DNA from: CAYYFX01 sp964471155
GTDB taxonomy: Bacteria > ARS69
Assembly (NCBI GenBank): GCA_964471155.1
Contig: CAYYFX010000115.1
Span: 1-11,807, forward strand
DNA length: 11,807 nucleotides
Direction of reading: 5' to 3'
Both the position numbers and the translations under genes were made by a program. Shown in pieces: positions 1 through 5,305 of this stretch (position 1 is its first letter; each line of letters begins with the position of its first letter). The notes under the pieces are model-generated. The model ran no database searches. It saw nothing but the letters and a program-made list of their open reading frames with translations, and was not told the DNA's origin.

Positions 1-2
1 CG

Positions 3-977
3 CTGATCCTGCTCAACGAGAAGAAGATCTCGAGCATGAAGGACCTGCTGCCCCTGCTCGAGCAGACGGCCAAGTCGGGTCGCCCGCTCCTGATCATCGC
101 GGAGGACGTGGAGGGTGAGGCCCTCGCCACGCTGGTGGTGAACAAGCTTCGCGGCGTGCTGAAGGTGGCCGCGGTGAAGGCGCCGGGCTTCGGGGACCGC
201 CGGAAGGCCATGCTGGGGGACATCGCGGTCCTGACCGGCGGGAACGTCCTGTCCGAGGACATCGGCGTGAAGCTCGAGAACGTGAAGATTAAGGATCTGG
301 GCCAGGCCAAGCGGATCACGATCGACAAGGACAACACGGTCATCGTGGAGGGCCGCGGCAAGAAGGCCGACGTGGAGGGCCGCTGCACCCAGATCCGCAA
401 GCAGATCGAGGACGCCACCTCGGACTACGACAAGGAGAAGCTGCAGGAGCGCCTGGCGCGCCTGGCGGGCGCCGTTGCCGTGATCAACGTCGGCGCGGCC
501 ACCGAGGTGGAGATGAAGGAGAAGAAGGCGCGGGTGGAGGATGCGCTCCACGCCACGCGGGCCGCGGTCGAGGAGGGCGTGGTCGCCGGCGGCGGCGTGG
601 CCCTGATGCTCGCGGCCAAGGAGCTGGACGCGCTCACGCTGGCCGGCGACGAGGCCACGGGGGCGGCCATCGTCCGGCGCTCGCTGCAGGAGCCCATCCG
701 CCAGCTGGCCGAGAACGCCGGGATGGAGGGCAGCCTGGCGGCGAAGGAGGTCCAGGCGGCGGGGAAGGACCGCGGCTACGACTTCAACACGGGCAAGCTC
801 GTGGACATGTTCGAGGCCGGGATCATCGATCCCGCGAAGGTGACGCGCACGGCGCTGCAGAACGCCGCGTCCATCGCCGGACTCCTCCTGACGACCGAGG
901 CGGTCATCACGGAGGTGAAGGAGAAGGACAAGGCGGCGGCCGGCGCGGGCGCGCATCACCACGACGACGACTTCTAG
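3..977 (+). CDS. groEL: Chaperonin GroEL (Hsp60), C-terminal part; 5' end outside window
   Basis: This is the last 324 codons of the 60-kDa chaperonin, which folds proteins inside a double-ring ATPase with GroES in the cytoplasm. The reading frame is open from base 3, so the gene starts upstream; the fragment begins in the apical domain, near residue 220 of a typical GroEL. Family signatures are plain: LLIIAEDVEGEALATLVVN, KAPGFGDRRKAML, DLGQAKR, TSDYDKEKLQER and the near-invariant stretch GAATEVEMKEKKARVEDAL, which carries the ATP-hydrolysis Asp (Asp398 in E. coli), then EEGVVAGGGVAL and DPAKVTRTALQNAASIAGLL. The C-terminus is odd: where most bacteria have Gly-Gly-Met repeats, this protein ends AAAGAGAHHHDDDF. 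The tail normally projects into the folding cavity. A strong hairpin follows 24 bases after the stop, so groEL probably ends its transcription unit. Identity is essentially certain from the motifs. Confidence 0.98.
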   Translation: MILLNEKKISSMKDLLPLLEQTAKSGRPLLIIAEDVEGEALATLVVNKLRGVLKVAAVKAPGFGDRRKAMLGDIAVLTGGNVLSEDIGVKLENVKIKDLGQAKRITIDKDNTVIVEGRGKKADVEGRCTQIRKQIEDATSDYDKEKLQERLARLAGAVAVINVGAATEVEMKEKKARVEDALHATRAAVEEGVVAGGGVALMLAAKELDALTLAGDEATGAAIVRRSLQEPIRQLAENAGMEGSLAAKEVQAAGKDRGYDFNTGKLVDMFEAGIIDPAKVTRTALQNAASIAGLLLTTEAVITEVKEKDKAAAGAGAHHHDDDF

Positions 978-1001
978 CCGTCGATCACCGGACGCACGCC
1001 G

Positions 1002-1033
1002 GACGGGGAGGGCTCGCGAGAGTCCTCCCCGTC
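1002..1033 (+). terminator. Hairpin terminator after groEL
   Basis: A perfect 10-bp stem, GACGGGGAGG (1002-1011) with CCTCCCCGTC (1024-1033), encloses a 12-nt loop that itself contains CTCGCGAG. It lies 24 bases beyond the groEL stop. The downstream sequence has only scattered T residues, so it is an imperfect intrinsic terminator, but the stem is strong and its position is right. Confidence 0.75.
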
Positions 1034-1040
1034 GCTCGTT

Positions 1041-1076
1041 CGTCGCGCGACGCGCGTGCGCGCGCGCGGCGTCGCG
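1041..1076. repeat. CpG-rich palindrome and 13-bp word upstream of the kinase
   Basis: CGTCGCGCGACG (1041-1052) is a perfect 12-bp palindrome. Twelve bases later lies GCGCGGCGTCGCG (1064-1076), a 13-bp word that recurs exactly twice upstream of the sigma54 promoter (4008-4020 and 4022-4034). Because both places flank genes of one regulatory unit, these may be protein-binding sites, but the sequence is GC-rich and low in complexity, which raises the chance of coincidence. Confidence 0.4.
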
Positions 1077-1109
1077 GCGCGCTCGCGCCGTCGATCGGCG
1101 GGAATCGTG

Positions 1110-1138
1110 TTGACCGCGCGCGTCGCGTCGCCTACGTT
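1110..1138 (+). promoter_or_regulatory. Candidate sigma70-type promoter for the kinase/regulator operon
   Basis: TTGACC (1110-1115) is separated by exactly 17 bases from TACGTT (1133-1138). The -35 matches consensus at five of six positions and the -10 at three. Transcription would begin near 1145, leaving a leader of about 40 nt before the kinase start at 1184. Confidence 0.5.
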
Positions 1139-1183
1139 CCGGCTCGACGCAAGCACTCCGTGGCCGCGCGAGGGAACGACGCG

Positions 1184-2440
1184 ATGAGTCCCCGCCGCAA
1201 GAAGCGCTGGAGCCGACCTTCGACGCACTCGCGTTCCGTGCTCGAGCGCGACGTCCACTCCGGCGTCCTGGACGCCCTCCTCTCGGCCAATCGCGACGCC
1301 ATCGTGGTCGTGGACGACGCCAAGCGGATCGTCGAGTTCTCCGCATCCGCCGAGTCCACGCTCGGCTGGGCGCGGCAGGAGGCCATCGGCCGCTCGTGCA
1401 CGGAGATCCTCCGCTGCCAGGACGTGGACGGCACCCTGCTCTGCGACGGCGGCTGTCCCCTGGAGTCGCTGCTGGCGGATCAGGCGTCCCGTTCCGTCGT
1501 CCCCACGCTCATCCCGTCCAAGGACGGGGACGTGAACTTCCTGGAGTCCGCGTACACCTCCACCCGCGCCCCGGCCGGGGGCCTCCTCTGCGTGGGCGTG
1601 CTCCGGAACGCGGGGGAAGGGGAGTGGATCGGCAGCTTCGGGGCGGAGACGCGCCGGCTGCTGTCCCTCGGGAAGATCTCCGCCGGCATCGCCCACGAGA
1701 TCCGGAACCCCCTGACCGGGATCCGCACCACCATCCAGTACGTGCTCAAGCACCTGGACCGGGACGACGGGAACCGCGAGAGCCTGTCCGCATCCATCAA
1801 GGAGCTGGACCGCATCGAGGCGGTGATCTCGGACTTCCTGGCCTACTCCCGCCCGCCGGCCCCGCGCCGCCGGCTCACGAACGTCCACCGGATCCTGGCG
1901 GACACGCTCGCCCTGGCCCGCGAGACGCTGGAGTCCGCCGGCGTGGAGCTGGTGACGGACCTCGAGCCGGAGCTGCCGCTGCTGAACGTGGACGGGGGCA
2001 TGATCCGGGAGGTCGTGCTGAACATCCTCATGAACGCCCGCAACGCCATGCGCCGGAAGGGCGGCACGCTGCGGGTCTCGAGCTGGCTGAGCCCGCGGTC
2101 GAACCGCGCGGAGCCCACGAGCGTCCGGATCGCGTTCTCCGACACGGGTCCGGGCATCCCGGAGGGAAGCTCCGGCGAGATCTTCGAGCCGTTCATCTCG
2201 TCCAACTCGAAGGGCATGGGCCTGGGGCTGTCCATCAGCCAACGCATCTGCCGGGCGCACGGCGGGCTCATCTCGGCGGCCAACAACTCGGACGGCGGCG
2301 CCCGGTTCACCGTCATCCTGCCGATCCCGCGGGCGGCGGGGGTGCGGGCGAGGGCCGGCGAGATCGCCGAGGCGAAGGCCAAGTCCGCCGGCCGGGCGGA
2401 GGAGCCGGCGGGGGCCCTTCGCGAGGAGGTGGCGCGGTGA
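1184..2440 (+). CDS. PAS-domain sensor histidine kinase, NtrB-like
   Basis: A 418-residue kinase that autophosphorylates on His and hands the phosphate to the regulator encoded next. Residues about 28-142 form a PAS-like sensor. HisKA follows, with H-box ISAGIAHEIRNPLTG and phosphoacceptor His171. The ATPase domain shows the N-box (NILMNARNAM, Asn280/Asn284), the G1 box DTGPGIP (Asp320) and the G2 box GMGLGLS (344-350). No membrane segment or signal peptide is evident, so it should be a soluble cytoplasmic sensor. The PAS region carries four cysteines, Cys72, Cys78, Cys87 and Cys91, a pattern suited to metal or redox sensing, although the ligand is unknown. The ATG at 1184 is preferred over a GTG at 1160 because AGGGAA lies 7 bases before it. 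The stop overlaps the next start (GTGA), so the two proteins are translationally coupled. Confidence 0.95.
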   Translation: MSPRRKKRWSRPSTHSRSVLERDVHSGVLDALLSANRDAIVVVDDAKRIVEFSASAESTLGWARQEAIGRSCTEILRCQDVDGTLLCDGGCPLESLLADQASRSVVPTLIPSKDGDVNFLESAYTSTRAPAGGLLCVGVLRNAGEGEWIGSFGAETRRLLSLGKISAGIAHEIRNPLTGIRTTIQYVLKHLDRDDGNRESLSASIKELDRIEAVISDFLAYSRPPAPRRRLTNVHRILADTLALARETLESAGVELVTDLEPELPLLNVDGGMIREVVLNILMNARNAMRRKGGTLRVSSWLSPRSNRAEPTSVRIAFSDTGPGIPEGSSGEIFEPFISSNSKGMGLGLSISQRICRAHGGLISAANNSDGGARFTVILPIPRAAGVRARAGEIAEAKAKSAGRAEEPAGALREEVAR

Positions 2441-3831
2441 GCGATCGCATCCTGGTGATCGACGACGAGGCCATCGTCCGCACCACCCTCCGGCGGGCGC
2501 TGGAGGAGGAGGGCTTCTCCGTCCGCACGGCGGACACGGTGCGCGGTGCGCTGCGCAGCGCCGAGGACCAGCGGCCGGACGTGGCCGTCGTGGACCTGAA
2601 GCTGGGGGAGGCCTCCGGGCTGGACGTCCTCCGGGACCTGAAGCGGAAGTGGCCGTCCACCGTGGCCATCATGATCTCCGCGTACGGGGACGTGCAGGAC
2701 GTCGTACAGGCGATGAAGCTGGGCGCGGAGGACTACGTCCAGAAGCCGTACGACCTCGACGAGATGGTCCGCTGCATCTCGCAGACGCTGCGGACCGCGC
2801 GGTTGCGCGAGGCCCGCGTCGCCGGTTCCGGCAACCGCATCGGCCTGGACCGGATCCTCGGCGAGTCCGCCGAGATCGAGTTCGTGCGGGAGACGATCCG
2901 CAAGATCGTCCGATCCGGGGCCCGGACGGTCCTGATCCAGGGCGAGACGGGGACCGGGAAGGAGCTGGTGGCGCGATCGGTCCACTCGGAGTCGGACCGG
3001 GCGGCCCAGCCCTTCGTGAAGCTGAACTGCTCCGCCATCCCGGACTCGCTGTTCGAGAGCGAGCTCTTCGGGCACGAGCGGGGGACGTTCACGGACGCGC
3101 AGGAGACGCGCAAGGGCCTGGCGGAGATCGCCGACGGGGGGACGCTGTTCCTGGACGAGATCGGGGACGCCGGCGCCGCCGCCCAGGCGAAGCTGCTCAC
3201 GTTCATCGAGGAGCGCAGCTTCCGCCGGCTGGGCGGCCGGGAGGACCGCGAGGTGGACGTCCGCATCGTGGCGGCCACGAACAAGGACCTGGACTCGGCG
3301 TGCGAGTGCGGCGAGTTCCGGAGCGACCTGCTGCACCGGCTCAAGGTGATCAACATCACGCTGCCCAGCCTGCGCGAGCGGGAGGGGGACATCGCGTACC
3401 TGGCCGACCGGTTCGTGGAGGAGTTCCGCGCCCAGGCCGGGAAGCCGGAGCTGCGCCTCTCCGGCGAGGCCCTGGAGTGCCTCGAGAGCTACTCCTGGCC
3501 GGGAAACGTGCGGGAGCTGCGGAATGCGATCGAGCGCGTCGTGCTGTTGGAGGACTGCGACGTGATCCGTCCGGAGCACCTGTCGCAGAAGCTCCGCGGC
3601 AGCTCGCTGCTCGGGCGCGCGCGCGGCCTCATGGACCGCAATCCCCGTCCGCTGGCCGAGGTCGAGCGCGAGCACATCTTCCGCGTGCTCGAGGAGACCG
3701 AAGGGAACCGTACGCACGCCGCCGAGATCCTCGGCATCACGCGGCAGACGCTGCTGAACAAGCTCAAGATGTACGGGCACGCGTCGCTCGCCGACGCGGA
3801 GCGCGCGGAGTCCACGACGCGCGCGTCGTAA
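2437..3831 (+). CDS. Sigma54-dependent response regulator, NtrC/AtoC family
   Basis: A 464-residue activator of sigma54 RNA polymerase. The N-terminal receiver has the acidic pair Asp9/Asp10, phosphoacceptor Asp53, Ser81 and Lys103. The AAA+ domain has Walker A GETGTGKE (169-176), Walker B GGTLFLDEIGD (Asp240/Glu241) and the arginine-finger region around FRSDLLHRL. A Fis-type helix-turn-helix lies at about 424-447 (HAAEILGITRQTLLNKLK). The loop that touches sigma54, usually GAFTGA, reads GTFTDA (216-221): the key Phe and Thr are kept but two residues differ. The GTG start at 2437 overlaps the kinase stop and has GAGGAGG 7-8 bases upstream. The partner kinase is the preceding gene. A likely target is the sigma54 promoter at 4042-4057, about 210 bases past the stop. 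Family assignment is firm; the signal is unknown. Confidence 0.96.
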   Translation: MSDRILVIDDEAIVRTTLRRALEEEGFSVRTADTVRGALRSAEDQRPDVAVVDLKLGEASGLDVLRDLKRKWPSTVAIMISAYGDVQDVVQAMKLGAEDYVQKPYDLDEMVRCISQTLRTARLREARVAGSGNRIGLDRILGESAEIEFVRETIRKIVRSGARTVLIQGETGTGKELVARSVHSESDRAAQPFVKLNCSAIPDSLFESELFGHERGTFTDAQETRKGLAEIADGGTLFLDEIGDAGAAAQAKLLTFIEERSFRRLGGREDREVDVRIVAATNKDLDSACECGEFRSDLLHRLKVINITLPSLREREGDIAYLADRFVEEFRAQAGKPELRLSGEALECLESYSWPGNVRELRNAIERVVLLEDCDVIRPEHLSQKLRGSSLLGRARGLMDRNPRPLAEVEREHIFRVLEETEGNRTHAAEILGITRQTLLNKLKMYGHASLADAERAESTTRAS

Positions 3832-4041
3832 AGGAAATGGACGGCGCCGCGCATCGCGCTGTCGAATCTTTTGACGCTTCCGTCGCTCCATCGTCCGTGC
3901 ACGCATCGCGCCGCGCGCATCGCCGCGCTCACACGCTTCCTGTCGAGAACGACCGAACCGCAACGTGACAGGCGGTTTAGCGCGCATGCGTCGTCTCGCG
4001 TCGTGGCGCGCGGCGTCGCGAGCGCGGCGTCGCGCGCATGC
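3832..4041. other. Gene-free region with repeated GC-rich words, upstream of a sigma54 promoter
   Basis: No convincing coding frame is present; the 62-codon frame from 3871 has no ribosome-binding site and a low-complexity product. Several short words repeat: GCATCGCG at 3851 and 3903, GCGCGCATGC at 3980-3989 and 4032-4041, and a 6-bp inverted repeat AACCGC/GCGGTT at 3956-3977. This is where upstream activator sites for an NtrC-type regulator would be expected. Confidence 0.5.
4008..4034. repeat. Tandem 13-bp direct repeat, possible activator binding sites
   Basis: GCGCGGCGTCGCG occurs at 4008-4020 and again at 4022-4034, one base apart, and a third exact copy lies at 1064-1076 upstream of the kinase gene. 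Each copy contains the dyad CGCG-N4-CGCG. The two copies end only 7 bases before the -24 element of the sigma54 promoter, closer than typical enhancer sites, so they could equally be a repressor or architectural site. Confidence 0.45.
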
Positions 4042-4057
4042 TGGCACGTCCCGTGCT
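4042..4057 (+). promoter_or_regulatory. Sigma54 (-24/-12) promoter
   Basis: TGGCACGTCCCGTGCT matches the sigma54 consensus TGGCACG-N4-TTGCW at all positions but one (G for T before the TGC). The invariant GG and GC are exactly ten bases apart (4043-4044 and 4055-4056). The predicted transcription start is near 4068, giving a leader of about 60 nt before the pseudo-receiver gene. A sigma54 activator gene ends 210 bases upstream on the same strand, which strengthens the call. Confidence 0.8.
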
Positions 4058-4129
4058 AGAGACCAGTGCACGTCGTGAACCTGCGTCCCGCGCTCGACGC
4101 TGGAGCGTGAGCTCGGAGGGATCGCCACC

Positions 4130-4531
4130 TTGCAAGGTCGGGTGGTACGGATGTCCAAGCGACTCCTGATCCTGGTCGACGACGAGCCGGTCACGTCGCG
4201 CACTCTCGCGCTGGACTTGGCGGATGCCGGGTACCGGGTGGAGACGGCGGCGGACCGGGCGGAGGCGATCGAGATGATGGAACGGACACCGTTCGATCTC
4301 CTCATCGCTCCGGAACGTCGAGGGGGTGGACGGGGGCTGGTGGAGGAGCTCCGACGTGTTCGACCGGGGGCCAAGGTCGTCCTGATGACCACGGACCCGG
4401 ATGCGCGGAGACCCCTCGAGTGGCGGGACGCAGTGGCACGCGTGAAGAAGCCGTTCGATCTGGAGGAGTTCCGGTCCGTCGTGGACCGGCTCCTCCGTTC
4501 GGCGGCGGAGACGAGCCGAAGCGCGAAGTGA
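4130..4531 (+). CDS. Stand-alone degenerate receiver (pseudo-receiver) protein
   Basis: A 133-residue protein that is only a CheY-like receiver with a short basic/Ser tail. The fold is recognisable: LLILVDDEP with the acidic pair, RTLALDLADAGYRVETA, FDLLIAP, VVLMTT with the switch Thr, and VKKPFDLEEF with the conserved Lys. The phosphoacceptor Asp at the end of strand 3 is replaced by Pro (codon 4310-4312, residue 61; usually the last D of DLVITD), followed by Glu-Arg-Arg-Gly-Gly-Gly. It therefore should not be phosphorylated in the normal way and may act as a constitutive or ligand-controlled partner. The TTG at 4130 has GGAGGG nine bases upstream; the ATG at 4151 starts closer to strand 1 but has only a weak GGTGG before it, so either start is possible. 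A sigma54 promoter at 4042-4057 precedes it. The fold is clear; the function is unknown. Confidence 0.8.
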   Translation: MQGRVVRMSKRLLILVDDEPVTSRTLALDLADAGYRVETAADRAEAIEMMERTPFDLLIAPERRGGGRGLVEELRRVRPGAKVVLMTTDPDARRPLEWRDAVARVKKPFDLEEFRSVVDRLLRSAAETSRSAK

Positions 4532-4627
4532 CCGCCGCTCGCGGGCGGTGGTCACGCGGCGCTTCAAGCCCAGGCTGATCGCAGCCGGGGGCGTCGTTTC
4601 CGGAAACGGAAGACCCGGTACCGGGTC
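4528..4627 (+). repeat. Run of four hairpins/palindromes between pseudo-receiver and Lys/Ala gene
   Basis: Four inverted repeats sit in 100 bases. The first, at 4528-4555, pairs ACCGCC (4531-4536) with GGCGGT (4544-4549), or alternatively GTGACC with GGTCAC, and overlaps the pseudo-receiver stop. The second is GGCTG-ATCG-CAGCC (4573-4586). The third is the perfect 14-bp palindrome CGTTTCCGGAAACG (4595-4608). The fourth is the perfect 16-bp palindrome GACCCGGTACCGGGTC (4612-4627). The last ends 25 bases before the next ATG. No T-run follows any of them, so ordinary termination is unlikely. They could be operators, mRNA leader structure or processing sites. Confidence 0.7.
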
Positions 4628-4652
4628 AGGACAATCCACGGGAGGAACAGGA

Positions 4653-4808
4653 ATGGCGATGGCTCGCTCGAAGGCGAAGGCCAAGGCGAAGTCCGCTGGC
4701 AAGGGCAAGGCGAAGGCGAAGCGCAAGGTCCGTCGGAAGAGCAAGGCCAAGGCGAAGGCCAAGGCCAAGGGCAAGGCCAAGCGTCGTCGCCGCGCCAAGA
4801 AGGCCTGA
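4653..4808 (+). CDS. Small Lys/Ala-rich basic protein, histone-H1-like
   Basis: A 51-residue protein made almost wholly of Lys, Ala and Arg, with Lys-Ala dipeptide runs, a short Lys-Arg-rich centre (RKVRRKSK) and a basic end (RRRRAKKA). It has no acidic residue, no hydrophobic core and no signal peptide. It resembles the C-terminal tails of eukaryotic H1 and bacterial H1-like, nucleoid-binding proteins such as the chlamydial HC type, so DNA or RNA binding is a fair inference. The ATG at 4653 is chosen because GGAGG (4641-4645) lies seven bases upstream; extending the frame to 4548 would run through the palindromes. A strong intrinsic terminator follows 18 bases after the stop, supporting a real gene. 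Low-complexity composition prevents confident family assignment. It could also be a ribosome- or RNA-associated peptide. Confidence 0.75.
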   Translation: MAMARSKAKAKAKSAGKGKAKAKRKVRRKSKAKAKAKAKGKAKRRRRAKKA

Positions 4809-4826
4809 TTCGCGGCCACGTGGATG

Positions 4827-4864
4827 GGGGCGGGGGGCGCGAGCTCCCCGCCCCTTCCGCTTTT
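4827..4864 (+). terminator. Intrinsic terminator after the Lys/Ala-rich gene
   Basis: GGGGCGGGG (4827-4835) pairs perfectly with CCCCGCCCC (4846-4854), extendable by two more pairs including a G-U, around a small loop. TTCCGCTTTT follows, with the T-run at 4861-4864. This is the best-formed terminator in the window. Confidence 0.85.
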
Positions 4865-5015
4865 GTTGTGGTGCGGAGATTGGGGCGGCGACGGGCCCCA
4901 ACCCGATGTCCCGGCGGCGGTTGGCCGGGCGGCACGGGCGGCTGGGCACCTGACGCCGCAACCCCTTGTCTTTGCTGAGGTTCCTCGGCCCCGGGCACAC
5001 TCTCCGCACCACAAC
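4865..5015 (+). ncRNA. Candidate structured RNA or element closed by a 15-bp perfect inverted repeat
   Basis: GTTGTGGTGCGGAGA (4865-4879) is the exact reverse complement of 5001-5015. Inside lie four further hairpins: 4880-4901 (7-bp stem TTGGGGC/GCCCCAA), 4910-4929 (6-bp CCCGGC/GCCGGG), 4938-4959 (5-bp GCGGC/GCCGC) and 4974-4989 (6 bp with a U-G wobble and a GUUC loop). The wobble would be an A-C mismatch on the other strand, which favours a plus-strand RNA. The first inner stem abuts the closing stem directly. No coding frame fits. No promoter is visible immediately upstream, where a terminator ends, so the source transcript is unclear. It does not show SRP RNA, tmRNA or RNase P signatures. 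A short mobile element with 15-bp terminal repeats is an alternative, but no target duplication flanks it. Confidence 0.5.
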
Positions 5016-5022
5016 GGAGAGT
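4999..5022 (+). repeat. Alternative hairpin overlapping the 3' arm of the 151-nt element
   Basis: ACTCTCCG (4999-5006) pairs perfectly with CGGAGAGT (5015-5022) around the 8-nt loop CACCACAA. Its left strand and loop are the same bases that form the 3' arm of the 15-bp closing stem (5001-5015), so the two foldings exclude each other. No T-run follows, so it is not an ordinary terminator. Confidence 0.6.
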
Positions 5023-5081
5023 AGCGGGAGGGAACCCGACGGGGCGGGTGGGGGTTGAGTGCCGAGAGTCACGCGAAGGGC

Positions 5082-5104
5082 GAGGTTCCGGAAGAGGTTC
5101 CGGA
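5082..5104. repeat. Tandem 11-bp repeat GAGGTTCCGGA
   Basis: GAGGTTCCGGA occurs at 5082-5092 and 5094-5104 with a 12-bp period. The shorter GAGGTTCC also occurs at 4977-4984, and the palindromic core TTCCGGAA occurs here (5086-5093) and inside the palindrome at 4595-4608. The remaining sequence from 5023 to 5163 holds no recognisable gene. Confidence 0.55.
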
Positions 5105-5163
5105 CGCGCCCGGGAAGTCCTTCCCCGGAAACGAGATACCGCTCCGCTGGGTTTCCTTTCTGC

Positions 5164-5192
5164 TTGACAATCTTCGCAGTTTCTGATGTGTT
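5164..5192 (+). promoter_or_regulatory. Sigma70-type promoter for the gene at 5306
   Basis: A perfect TTGACA (5164-5169) is followed after 17 bases by TGTGTT (5187-5192), which matches the -10 consensus at three positions. The surrounding 5150-5195 is distinctly richer in A+T than the rest of the window. Transcription would start near 5199, about 105 bases before the coding start. Confidence 0.6.
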
Positions 5193-5224
5193 GTGCCGGA
5201 TTGCACCCGGGCCCTTCACAACAC
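5188..5224 (+). repeat. 8-bp inverted repeat spanning the -10 and predicted start site
   Basis: GTGTTGTG (5188-5195) is the reverse complement of CACAACAC (5217-5224), with 21 bases between. The left arm overlaps the proposed -10 element, and the right arm lies in the early leader. This suits an operator or a 5'-leader structure. Confidence 0.45.
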
Positions 5225-5305
5225 GCGGCGGCGGTCCTTGCGGATCGCAGCGGACCCCACGCGTTCGGAGCCCGCCAGGCCCGGACGCAGGCGCAGGAGG
5301 ATGGA

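Noticed and set aside
974..2260. A 428-codon open frame on the minus strand opposite the kinase gene
   Set aside because: It is a GC-rich shadow of the kinase; its product is Arg/Ala/Gly-rich with no family motif and the plus-strand frame has complete kinase motifs.
1843..4392. An 849-codon minus-strand open frame across kinase, regulator and pseudo-receiver
   Set aside because: Spans three recognisable plus-strand genes and their control regions; the translation is low-complexity and typical of antisense frames at this GC content.
4548..4652. N-terminal extension of the Lys/Ala-rich protein to 86 residues
   Set aside because: The extension runs through the palindromes, lacks a ribosome site and has a different composition; GGAGG is correctly placed for the ATG at 4653.
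4865..5015. Identity as SRP RNA, 6S RNA, tmRNA or RNase P RNA
   Set aside because: No conserved SRP GGAAG/GGAGCA-type loop, tmRNA tag frame or RNase P core signature could be seen on either strand, and the multibranch shape does not fit the single long hairpin of 6S RNA.
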